From a bacterium (GTDB taxonomy: Bacteria > Desulfobacterota > UBA8473), in assembly GCA_009773075.1 (NCBI GenBank), contig WOUX01000091.1, forward strand, positions 1 to 8,790: 8,790 bases of DNA, given 5' to 3'. Positions 1 through 5,358 of this stretch are shown here, piece by piece. Each line of letters starts with the position of its first letter. Position 1 is the stretch's first letter. A model generated the notes under the pieces. That model searched no databases and was not told the DNA's origin. It worked only from the letters and a program-made list of their open reading frames with translations. The translations under genes and the position numbers were made by a program.

Positions 1-126
1 ATGGCAAAGTAAAAAGCTCCAGATGCAAGGCGCGCAAATCCTGAGGAGTGAGGCGTACTTAGGGGTACGCCGCAACGACGAAGGATGCAGTGCAACGCCA
101 CAGATGGACTTTTTACGAAGCCATCA
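1..126. repeat. Palindromic intergenic repeat element (MITE-like), left edge at window start
   Basis: The first 126 bases form an imperfect long palindrome. The outer ends are inverted: ATGGCaaaGTAAAAAG at 1-16 matches the reverse complement of CTTTTTACgaaGCCAT near 109-124. The centre is a perfect 7-bp hairpin, GGCGTAC at 52-58 with GTACGCC at 65-71 and a 6-nt loop. The arms between are only partly complementary. I recognise this sequence type as a dispersed intergenic repeat in Deltaproteobacteria-like genomes, from memory and not from a search. An open frame runs through its right half into the next gene (from 90), but that is read-through of the repeat and not protein. The element may begin a few bases before the window. 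It encodes nothing, so if mobile it would depend on a transposase elsewhere. Confidence 0.7.
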
Positions 127-167
127 GGTATTTGTTACTCGATATCTTAAGTTCAGGGAGAAAAAGG

Positions 168-590
168 ATGGATAGAAAAACCCTGGAGGTTTTGTCCGGC
201 AAGATCCAAAATGACCCCTATGCACGGTTTTTAGGCATCGAATTGATAGAGATCAATAAGGGTTACTCAAAATTGAGGATGCCCCTAAAGGGCTGTATGC
301 AAAATTTTGTGGGCATTGCCCATGGTGGCGCCATCTTCAGCTTGGCAGATCACGCATTCGCAGCGGCATCAAATTCTCACGGTACACTGGCTGTCGCCTT
401 AAATATGAGTATTACTTATATTTCTGCTCCTTCGGAAGGTTCGGTTTTAGTGGCAGAAGCGAAAGAGATAAGTTTAACTCCAAGGACAGCCTTATATAGG
501 ATAGATGTATCAACTGAGGACAATAAGCTTATTGCTTCATGTCAGGGGATTGTTTATAGGAAAAAGAACTCTATACCTGGTATTGATTGA
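168..590 (+). CDS. PaaI-family hotdog-fold thioesterase
   Basis: This 140-residue protein has the usual length and layout of single-domain PaaI/YbgC-like acyl-CoA thioesterases, which hydrolyse acyl- or aryl-CoA thioesters in the cytoplasm. The signature is the segment AHGGAIFSLADHAF at about residues 46-59. Its His-Gly-Gly begins the long hotdog helix and its Asp sits at the usual catalytic position. The C-terminal half (ALNMSITYISAP, then a run ending CQGIVYRK) matches the strand pattern of the fold. I chose the ATG at 168 because AGGGAG at 155-160 lies 7 nt upstream and the protein then begins MDRKTLEVLSG, as relatives do. A longer frame from 90 would add 26 residues translated from the repeat element. 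The substrate is unknown. The next gene starts 31 nt downstream, so the two may be co-transcribed. Confidence 0.85.
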   Translation: MDRKTLEVLSGKIQNDPYARFLGIELIEINKGYSKLRMPLKGCMQNFVGIAHGGAIFSLADHAFAAASNSHGTLAVALNMSITYISAPSEGSVLVAEAKEISLTPRTALYRIDVSTEDNKLIASCQGIVYRKKNSIPGID

Positions 591-621
591 GCGAAGGAGA
601 GATTGAAGAAGGAATAAAGAG

Positions 622-1350
622 TTGAAATGGGCAGTCTTATCGGATATTCACGGAAATTTAGAGGCATTTAATGCCGTGTTGGATTGTCTCTCTAAAGAGG
701 GCATTGACAGAGTAGCCTTTTTGGGAGACATTGTTGGTTATGGGGCAAATCCCAATGAATGTATTGACCTCCTTAAAGATATTGCGGATATAATCGTGGC
801 AGGCAATCACGACTACGGATCCGTTGGGTTAACAGATACCTCCAATTTCAACCCTGTGGCCAGGGCTGCCATTGAATGGACGGCAAAGGAGTTATCAACC
901 ATAAATCGCAACTTTCTGTTAGGGTTTCACTTATTTTCCATTAGAGATGATATTACATTTGTTCACTCTACACCATACAATCCACAAAATTGGGATTACC
1001 TCTTTTATCATGATGATTTAACTATGAATTTCGATTCATTTCAAACCCGAATCTGTTTTATAGGACATTCTCATGTACCTGTTGTATTTAAAAAAGATAA
1101 GAAAGGAAAAACTTCCTCTTCAAAAGCCCTAGTAGTTCGGCAGGAAGAGGTGAGCAGGTATATTATTAACGTGGGAAGTGTGGGACAACCCCGAGATGGT
1201 ATCCCTGATGCTGCCTTTGGCATCTATGATGCAAAAGAGTGTGTGTTCACACTTAAGAGGTTTCCTTATGACATTGGAACTGCCCAAAAAAAGATTATAA
1301 AGGCTGGATTGCCAGAACGTTTGGCGGCCAGGATAGCTGTAGGCAGATAA
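622..1350 (+). CDS. Metallophosphoesterase, calcineurin-like phosphodiesterase family
   Basis: The protein has 242 residues, starts with TTG, and has AAGGA at 609-613 eight bases upstream. The two-metal phosphoesterase motifs are all present in order: SDIHGN at 7-12 (Asp8, His10), GDIVGYGANP at 35-44 (Asp36), GNHD at 61-64 (Asn62, His63), HSTP at 115-118 and GHSH at 148-151. The GYGANP segment and the ending LPERLAARIAVGR are typical of the small YfcE-like/COG0639 group. That group hydrolyses phosphodiesters or phosphomonoesters with Mn or similar metals. There is no signal peptide or membrane segment, so it is cytoplasmic. The physiological substrate cannot be read from the sequence. Between residues 155 and 175 lies a Lys/Ser-rich insertion that is probably a surface loop. 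It stands between the thioesterase and larB with a 99-nt gap before the latter, so a direct link to nickel-cofactor synthesis is not shown. Confidence 0.88.
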   Translation: MKWAVLSDIHGNLEAFNAVLDCLSKEGIDRVAFLGDIVGYGANPNECIDLLKDIADIIVAGNHDYGSVGLTDTSNFNPVARAAIEWTAKELSTINRNFLLGFHLFSIRDDITFVHSTPYNPQNWDYLFYHDDLTMNFDSFQTRICFIGHSHVPVVFKKDKKGKTSSSKALVVRQEEVSRYIINVGSVGQPRDGIPDAAFGIYDAKECVFTLKRFPYDIGTAQKKIIKAGLPERLAARIAVGR

Positions 1351-1449
1351 GGAAAAGGGTTGTCTCTACAGTTGTTATAGCAAGGGACAAAAAGAGAGAA
1401 GGATAGATGGAGCTAGGTTAAAAAAGGGGATGTTGGGATTGACGAAGCA

Positions 1450-2130
1450 TTGGAGTCATTGAAGACCTTGCCCTTTGAAGACATTGGTCATGCAACCATC
1501 GATCACCACCGCCATTTGAGGCTTGGGTTTCCAGAGGTTATATTCGGGGAGGGGAAGTCGGATGAGGATATCATAGCTATAGCCCAAAGGATGGTTGAGA
1601 AGGGAGAAAATATTTTAATAACCAGGGTGGAGAAAAAGAAAGCCCTTAAAATAAAAAATGCATTTCCAAAGGCGAAATACCATCCAAAACCACGAGCGAT
1701 TACAGTAATAAATCAGCAAATAAAAAAGGAGGGGAAGGGCACCATCCTGGTCATAAGTGCCGGAACCTCAGATATCCCCATTGCTGACGAGGCTGTACTC
1801 GTTGCTGAGATGATGGGTAACCGGGTAGACCGCCTTTATGATGTTGGAGTTGCTGGTATACATCGGTTGGTGAGTCAGCGGGAAAGGCTTTTGCAAGCCA
1901 GTGTACTGGTGGTTGTGGCAGGAATGGAAGGGGCACTGCCAAGTGTAGTTGGTGGACTCGTATCGAAACCGATCATTGCAGTTCCTACCAGCATTGGCTA
2001 TGGAGCAAATTTTGGCGGAGTGACTGCTTTACTTGGGATGCTAAATTCCTGTGCCCCTGGGGTTGCCGTGGTCAATATAGACAATGGCTTCGGGGCAGGA
2101 TATATTGCGGGCTTAATAAATAAGGTTTGA
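1450..2130 (+). CDS. larB: LarB, nickel pincer cofactor biosynthesis (NaAD carboxylase/hydrolase); start uncertain
   Basis: LarB is a PurE (AIR carboxylase)-like enzyme. It carboxylates the pyridinium ring of nicotinic acid adenine dinucleotide and hydrolyses the phosphoanhydride, the first step toward the nickel-pincer nucleotide of lactate racemase-type enzymes. Family hallmarks are LPFEDIGHATIDHHR near the N-terminus, then RLGFPEVIFGEGKS, the central SAGTSDIPIADEA, VVVAGMEGALPSVVGGL, PTSIGYGANFGG and NSCAPG. The cysteine of NSCAPG (residue 201 from this start) corresponds to the catalytic Cys of Lactobacillus LarB. The listed TTG at 1450 has no convincing ribosome binding site. In-frame codons 1417-1449 upstream encode VKKGDVGIDEA, which matches the conserved LarB N-terminus, and a TAG at 1414 blocks extension. 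The true start may be an ATT at 1438 (AGGGG 8 nt upstream) or an ATG at 1407 in another frame. The stop overlaps the start region of larC. Confidence 0.9.
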   Translation: MESLKTLPFEDIGHATIDHHRHLRLGFPEVIFGEGKSDEDIIAIAQRMVEKGENILITRVEKKKALKIKNAFPKAKYHPKPRAITVINQQIKKEGKGTILVISAGTSDIPIADEAVLVAEMMGNRVDRLYDVGVAGIHRLVSQRERLLQASVLVVVAGMEGALPSVVGGLVSKPIIAVPTSIGYGANFGGVTALLGMLNSCAPGVAVVNIDNGFGAGYIAGLINKV

Positions 2131-2132
2131 TG

Positions 2133-3311
2133 ATGAGAATAGCCTATTTTGATTGCTTTTCCGGGATTAGTGGAGATATGATTCTGGGTACTATGGTGGA
2201 TTTGGGACTGCCCAAGGCCAAACTAGAAGATGAGCTAGATAAGCTATCTTTAGGTGGGTATGAAATAACCTGTTCAACCGAAGCCAGAATGGAGATTAAA
2301 GGCTCCAAGGTAAAGGTAATTCTAAAAGAGAAGGACACTGATCACCGAAGCTTTTCCGACATAAGACATCTCATTGCCGGGAGTTCATTGGATAAAGACA
2401 CCAAAGAGCTAAGCATTAAGGTATTCCACCGTTTAGCGGAAGCAGAAGCTAAAATCCACAGAAAGGATATTGACAGTATATATTTTCATGAAGTGGGTGC
2501 CGTTGATTCTATCGTTGACGTTGTTGGGTCAGTAGTTGGAATAAAATATTTTGGGATTGAGGAGGTCTATGCCTCTCGGATTCCTTTGGGTTCAGGATTT
2601 ATAACCTGTCAGCATGGGACACTACCCCTTCCAGCGCCGGCAACCCTGGAACTCCTGAAGGGTAAACCTGTTTATGAAGCAGGTATCATGGGAGAGATGG
2701 TTACACCTACCGGGGCAGCCATAATTACCACATTAACGGATAAGTTTGGCAGGATGCCTTCGATGATAATAAGAGATATAGGCTATGGTGTGGGAGACAA
2801 AGAATTTCGAGACGTTCCCAATCTACTCAGGGTTGTCCTGGGAGATGACGAACGAGAAAAAGAAACTGATAGAGTGACTGTCGTTGAGACTAACATTGAC
2901 GACATGAATCCTGAGGTCTATGACTTTTTGATGGAAAGGCTCTTTGAGGAAGGCGCCCTGGATGTCTCTCTATCGCCCCTTCAGATGAAGAAGAACAGGC
3001 CTTCGGTGCTGCTAAGGGTAATTTGCCATGAAGGGGATAAAGCCCGTGTGATCGATACCATTCTTAAGGAATCAACGTCTTTTGGTGTTCGTTATTATGA
3101 AGTGGAGAGGGTGAAGGTACCCCGTAGATTGGAAGAGGTTGAAACAAGGTTTGGGAAGGTTACAGTAAAGATTTACCAGGATGATGGTGCGATAATCAAT
3201 GTATCACCTGAATATGAAGACTGTAAGAAAATAGCAAAGGAAAAGAAAGTGCCATTGAAGATGGTTTATAATGAGGCGGTCAAAGAGGTTCTATCTTCTT
3301 ATAAAATATGA
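2133..3311 (+). CDS. larC: LarC, nickel insertion protein for the nickel-pincer nucleotide cofactor
   Basis: LarC (former DUF111) is a CTP-dependent nickel insertase that performs the last step of nickel-pincer nucleotide synthesis, after LarB and LarE. The protein begins MRIAYFDCFSGISGDM, the family signature, and carries FHEVGAVDSIVDVVGS at about residues 114-129. GSGFITCQHGTLPLPAPAT and GEMVTPTGAA follow in the middle. The second half (VETNIDDMNPEVYDFLMERLFEEGA) is the C-terminal domain. At 392 residues it is full length in a single frame, unlike Lactobacillus plantarum, where larC1 and larC2 are joined by ribosomal frameshifting. Three candidate starts (TTG 2127, ATG 2130, ATG 2133) lie in a row. 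I prefer 2133 because AAGG at 2122-2125 is then 7 nt away and the protein starts as relatives do. The overlap with the larB stop (TGATG) indicates translational coupling. Confidence 0.93.
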   Translation: MRIAYFDCFSGISGDMILGTMVDLGLPKAKLEDELDKLSLGGYEITCSTEARMEIKGSKVKVILKEKDTDHRSFSDIRHLIAGSSLDKDTKELSIKVFHRLAEAEAKIHRKDIDSIYFHEVGAVDSIVDVVGSVVGIKYFGIEEVYASRIPLGSGFITCQHGTLPLPAPATLELLKGKPVYEAGIMGEMVTPTGAAIITTLTDKFGRMPSMIIRDIGYGVGDKEFRDVPNLLRVVLGDDEREKETDRVTVVETNIDDMNPEVYDFLMERLFEEGALDVSLSPLQMKKNRPSVLLRVICHEGDKARVIDTILKESTSFGVRYYEVERVKVPRRLEEVETRFGKVTVKIYQDDGAIINVSPEYEDCKKIAKEKKVPLKMVYNEAVKEVLSSYKI

Positions 3312-3330
3312 CCGCTTTTAAAAATTTTAA

Positions 3331-3339
3331 TATTATGAT
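3331..3339 (+). promoter_or_regulatory. Possible -10 region ahead of the toxin-antitoxin pair
   Basis: The 62-nt gap after larC is very AT-rich and holds TATTAT (3331-3336) overlapping TATGAT (3334-3339), both close to a sigma-70 -10 box. No clear -35 box lies 16-18 nt upstream, so this is a weak call. It would give the toxin-antitoxin genes a transcript of their own and an mRNA leader of roughly 30 nt. Confidence 0.3.
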
Positions 3340-3373
3340 ATAGTTTCCATCAACATTAAGGGAGGTAAAAAAC

Positions 3374-3562
3374 ATGTTTGGGGTAAAACAGGAAGTCATA
3401 AAATTGGTCCAATCTCTTCCAGATGAAGTGACTCTTGATGACATAATGGCGGAATTGTATTTTAAATTGCAGGTTGATGCTGGATTAAAAGAACTTGATG
3501 AAGGGAAGGGTATCCCGCATGAAGAAGTTGAAAACCGGATGTCAAAATGGCTCTCAAGATAA
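3374..3562 (+). CDS. Putative type II antitoxin, partner of the RelE/ParE-like toxin
   Basis: This 62-residue acidic protein contains LPDEVTLDDIMAELYFKLQV (residues 15-34) and then GLKELDEGKGIPHEEVENRM. The pattern matches small antitoxins seen next to RelE/ParE toxins: a helical N-terminal half and a tail ending in a segment like HEEVxxRMxKW that would wrap the toxin. I do not place it in a named antitoxin family with certainty. Its ribosome binding site GGGAGGT at 3360-3366 is close to ideal and lies 7 nt from the ATG, which fits an antitoxin made in excess. Its last 16 nt overlap the toxin gene in another frame, so toxin translation is probably coupled to it. In such systems the antitoxin, alone or with the toxin, usually represses its own promoter. 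That is family knowledge and no operator is visible here. Confidence 0.75.
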   Translation: MFGVKQEVIKLVQSLPDEVTLDDIMAELYFKLQVDAGLKELDEGKGIPHEEVENRMSKWLSR

Positions 3563-3840
3563 AATGGTCTCCAAGGGCAGTTTCTAACCTAGAAGAAATC
3601 TGTAGTTATATCGCTAAGGATTCTGAATACTACGCCATCCTTTTTGCCAAAAAAGTAATCAACATAGTTAAAGCTATCCCTCAATTTCCCAAATCAGGCA
3701 GGATAGTTCCGGAATATGGATATGAGAACATAAGAGAGAAGATTTACGGAAACTACAGGATTATCTATCGCATCAAAGGCGAACTTATCGAAATTGTTGC
3801 CATCAGTCATGGCGCAAAACCTTTAAATAGTATAAAGTAG
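3547..3840 (+). CDS. RelE/ParE-family toxin
   Basis: The 97-residue basic protein matches the RelE/ParE fold throughout. It opens with IKWSPRAVSNLEEICSYIAK (a strand followed by the first helix) and continues with a second helix ending in IPQFPKSGRIVPEYG. It then has REKIYGNYRIIYRIKGE and ends in IVAISHGAKPL. The PxxGRxxPE segment and the YRIIYRI strand are the typical conserved parts. Members either cleave ribosome-bound mRNA (RelE) or poison DNA gyrase (ParE), and the sequence does not decide which. It looks closer to the ParE/RelE-like plasmid stabilisation group. The ATG overlaps the antitoxin's end by 16 nt and has only a weak ribosome binding site, so its translation likely depends on ribosomes finishing the antitoxin. 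It appears intact. Confidence 0.85.
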   Translation: MALKIKWSPRAVSNLEEICSYIAKDSEYYAILFAKKVINIVKAIPQFPKSGRIVPEYGYENIREKIYGNYRIIYRIKGELIEIVAISHGAKPLNSIK

Positions 3841-3869
3841 GCAGCCCTAACTTTGTATAACAACCAATA

Positions 3870-3893
3870 CCGCATTACAGATGAAGGATGCGG
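3870..3893 (+). other. Small inverted repeat after the toxin gene
   Basis: CCGCAT at 3870-3875 pairs with ATGCGG at 3888-3893 across a 12-nt loop, in the 72-nt gap between the toxin and the next small ORF. No T-run follows, so it is not a standard intrinsic terminator. It could be a transcript-end hairpin or chance. Confidence 0.3.
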
Positions 3894-3912
3894 GGATAGA
3901 GTTTAAGGCGAT

Positions 3913-4095
3913 GTGAAGATGGATTATTACTTTACAGACAATGAAATGATCGCTTACTTTGTTGCCGAGACAAAATCGGCGGGGCAGGAACTAAAGCCGA
4001 GTGAAAAGAGAAAGATAGAGTGCGGATATGCACATTTTAACGAGTTTGAAGATGTAGAGTACAGAAAGGTTTCCACAGTGGGAGAATTGAATTAA
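3913..4095 (+). CDS. Small hypothetical protein, 60 residues
   Basis: I do not recognise this protein. It opens with GTG at 3913, or two codons later with ATG at 3919. AAGG at 3905-3908 lies 4 nt from the first and 10 nt from the second, which favours the ATG (58 residues). The product is hydrophilic, charged and slightly acidic, with no cysteine pair, signal peptide or membrane helix (beginning MDYYFTDNEMIAYFVAET). Its composition is protein-like rather than random, with an amphipathic stretch rich in Lys and Glu (KPSEKRKIECG). It sits right behind a toxin-antitoxin pair and ahead of a possible terminator, so it may be an accessory-cargo gene or a remnant of one. It could equally be a non-coding chance frame. 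Confidence 0.4.
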   Translation: MKMDYYFTDNEMIAYFVAETKSAGQELKPSEKRKIECGYAHFNEFEDVEYRKVSTVGELN

Positions 4096-4120
4096 GAACC
4101 GATTTCGCACTTCGTGTGCT

Positions 4121-4147
4121 CCTGTAGAAAAACAGGCAAGTTTTTTT
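4121..4147 (+). terminator. Possible intrinsic terminator before the FmdB-like gene
   Basis: CCTGT at 4121-4125 pairs with ACAGG at 4132-4136 around a 6-nt loop, and a run of seven T follows at 4141-4147 after a 4-nt gap. A smaller hairpin, GCAC/GTGC, precedes it near 4107-4119. The 5-bp stem and the gap before the T-run make this a weak terminator candidate. It would separate the toxin-antitoxin/hypothetical region from the next gene. Confidence 0.4.
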
Positions 4148-4166
4148 AAAGATAGGGGGTTGAAGA

Positions 4167-4385
4167 ATGCCAATATATGAATATAGATGTGACCTTTGTG
4201 GGGAAGAATTTGAGGAATTGGTGTTAGGGTCTTCTCCGAAGGTGAACTGTCCAAAATGTAAAAAGGCAAAGGTTACGAAGCTGATCTCTACCTTTAGCTT
4301 CAAAAGCGGCGGTAATTTTTCAAGCTCTGCCGGAGATAGTAGTTGTGGAACATGTTCATCACACAACTGCAGTTCGTGTCATTAA
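4167..4385 (+). CDS. FmdB-family zinc-ribbon protein
   Basis: The 72-residue protein begins MPIYEYRCDLCGEEFEE, the signature of the FmdB/CxxC_CxxC_SSSS regulatory-protein family. Two CxxC knuckles, Cys8/Cys11 and Cys28/Cys31, form one zinc ribbon. A flexible Ser/Gly-rich linker follows (about residues 46-59), then a tail with four more cysteines (60, 63, 68, 71) and two histidines that could bind a second metal. The family was named from the formamidase operon of Methylophilus, but for most members the function is unknown. A nucleic-acid-binding or regulatory role is only assumed. The ATG is preceded by GGGGG at 4155-4159, 7 nt away. It appears to be transcribed alone: a possible terminator precedes it and a repeat-derived hairpin with a T-run follows. 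The protein is cytoplasmic. Confidence 0.88.
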   Translation: MPIYEYRCDLCGEEFEELVLGSSPKVNCPKCKKAKVTKLISTFSFKSGGNFSSSAGDSSCGTCSSHNCSSCH

Positions 4386-4448
4386 AGTTGGCTCTTTCTC
4401 AAATGGGGTGGTAATATTAAATACCCTTTGCTAAAGCCGAGGGCTTGA

Positions 4449-4520
4449 GGGGTCAAGGATTCAAGGATTCGAGTGAAATGCTGAAAACTTGAACCATTGA
4501 CCCCTTGAATCCTCGAATCC
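4449..4520. repeat. Octamer repeat tract with mirrored arms
   Basis: The left arm has three 8-nt units in a row: GGGGTCAA (4449), GGATTCAA (4457) and GGATTCGA (4465). After a 24-nt spacer, the right arm has TTGACCCC (4497), TTGAATCC (4505) and TCGAATCC (4513). Each right unit is the reverse complement of the left unit of the same rank. The best fold pairs 4457-4472 with 4505-4520 as 16 positions with one mismatch and one G-U pair. The whole lies between fmdB and the precorrin-2 dehydrogenase gene. Confidence 0.75.
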
Positions 4521-4526
4521 TTTTTT
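4457..4526 (+). terminator. Repeat-derived intrinsic terminator after the FmdB-like gene
   Basis: The 16-position stem (4457-4472 with 4505-4520) is followed at once by six T at 4521-4526, as in an intrinsic terminator. The 32-nt loop is longer than usual, which lowers confidence. It would end the fmdB transcript 22 nt before the next start codon. Confidence 0.5.
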
Positions 4527-4547
4527 GCAACTAAATAGGAGAAGAAC

Positions 4548-5210
4548 TTGAGGTACTACCCGATAAATATAGACATAACAGACAAGAGATGTGTTGTACT
4601 TGGTGGTGGAGGGGTTGCTGAAAGGAAGGTAGAGTCACTTTTAAAATGCAGGGGGAGGGTCACTGTAATAAGTCTTGATTTGACTCCCCGATTAAAAGAG
4701 CTCCTATCCCATAGCAAAATTCAACATGTATGCAGAGGTTACCAGAGGGGAGATTTTGAGGATGCCTTTCTGGTTTTTGTTGCTACTAATGATTCCATGG
4801 CAAATACCGAGGCCAGCCTGGAGGCTCTGGAAAAGGGGATCCTGGTTAATACAGTAGACACACCAAAGAGATGTAACTTTATAGTTCCGTCTGTGGTAGA
4901 TCGAGACGATTTGGTCATAACCATATCTACCTCTGGTAAAAGTCCTGCCCTTGCTAAAAAAATAAGGGAAGAGCTGGAAACTAGCTACGGAGAAGAGTAT
5001 AGCATCTTTTTGACCATAATGGGCGCTGTACGAGAAAGGCTGTTAAAGGCTAGTAACAATTCAGAAAAAAACAGAAAAACATTTTACAGACTGGTAGACT
5101 CAAATATGCTTGATTTTATAAAGGAAGGGAAAAAGGATAAGGTGGATAGTATTCTATTGGACGCACTGGGTGAGGGGTACTCCCTGGATGAATTGGAGAT
5201 TGGCATCTAG
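4548..5210 (+). CDS. Precorrin-2 dehydrogenase / sirohydrochlorin ferrochelatase (CysG N-terminal domain, Met8-like)
   Basis: This 220-residue protein is the stand-alone bifunctional dehydrogenase/ferrochelatase that oxidises precorrin-2 to sirohydrochlorin with NAD+ and may insert iron to give siroheme. The Rossmann motif VLGGGGVAERKV lies at residues 17-28. The active-site segment NTVDTPKRCNFIVPS at 100-114 holds Asp103, equivalent to the catalytic Asp of CysG and Met8p. The helical dimerisation segment ISTSGKSPALAKKIREELE follows from residue 125. The methyltransferase domain of full CysG is absent, so a separate SUMT must supply precorrin-2. The start is TTG, with AGGAG at 4537-4541 six bases upstream. 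Its place beside ccsA and hemA indicates tetrapyrrole synthesis, for siroheme or the siroheme-dependent heme route of many anaerobes. Some homologues lack chelatase activity, so that half of the name is less sure. Confidence 0.9.
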   Translation: MRYYPINIDITDKRCVVLGGGGVAERKVESLLKCRGRVTVISLDLTPRLKELLSHSKIQHVCRGYQRGDFEDAFLVFVATNDSMANTEASLEALEKGILVNTVDTPKRCNFIVPSVVDRDDLVITISTSGKSPALAKKIREELETSYGEEYSIFLTIMGAVRERLLKASNNSEKNRKTFYRLVDSNMLDFIKEGKKDKVDSILLDALGEGYSLDELEIGI

Positions 5211-5221
5211 GTGTTATGATC

Positions 5222-5236
5222 CCCGCCTCTGGCGGG
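5222..5236. other. GC-rich hairpin after the precorrin-2 dehydrogenase gene
   Basis: CCCGCC (5222-5227) and GGCGGG (5231-5236) form a perfect 6-bp stem with a TCT loop, 11 nt after the stop codon. No T-run follows, so it may pause RNA polymerase or protect the 3' end rather than terminate. Confidence 0.45.
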
Positions 5237-5255
5237 TCAAACATGTATGTAAGAA

Positions 5256-5290
5256 GGCTATAGTCTAATAGCCTATAGGCTATAGCCTAA
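5256..5290. repeat. Heptamer repeat tract with hairpin before ccsA
   Basis: The tract splits into five 7-nt units: GGCTATA, GTCTAAT, AGCCTAT, AGGCTAT, AGCCTAA. The outer GGCTATAG (5256-5263) pairs with CTATAGCC (5280-5287), and inside is a perfect 14-bp palindrome, TAGCCTATAGGCTA (5269-5282). It resembles the tract before thiD (7438-7479) with A/G changes, so both belong to one degenerate repeat class. Confidence 0.7.
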
Positions 5291-5358
5291 TTATTCGCTC
5301 TCAGGGAACTTCTTCAAAGCTCTTGGCAGGTTGTACAAAGGTCCTAAGGGTTTCAAAG

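Noticed and set aside
90..167. A 26-residue N-terminal extension of the thioesterase
   Set aside because: It is translated from the repeat element and from spacer. A good ribosome binding site and a family-like N-terminus point to the ATG at 168.
3849..3866. ACTTTGTATAACAAC resembles lambda/Gateway att core or an integron attC end
   Set aside because: Only a short AT-rich match with no partner core, arm sites, integrase gene or paired copy in the window. Likely chance.
4449..4526. CRISPR-like reading of the octamer repeats
   Set aside because: Units are 8 nt, adjacent and without unique spacers of regular length, and no cas genes are present.
5222..5236. Intrinsic terminator after the precorrin-2 dehydrogenase gene
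   Set aside because: The stem is strong, but no T-run follows, so only a hairpin is reported.
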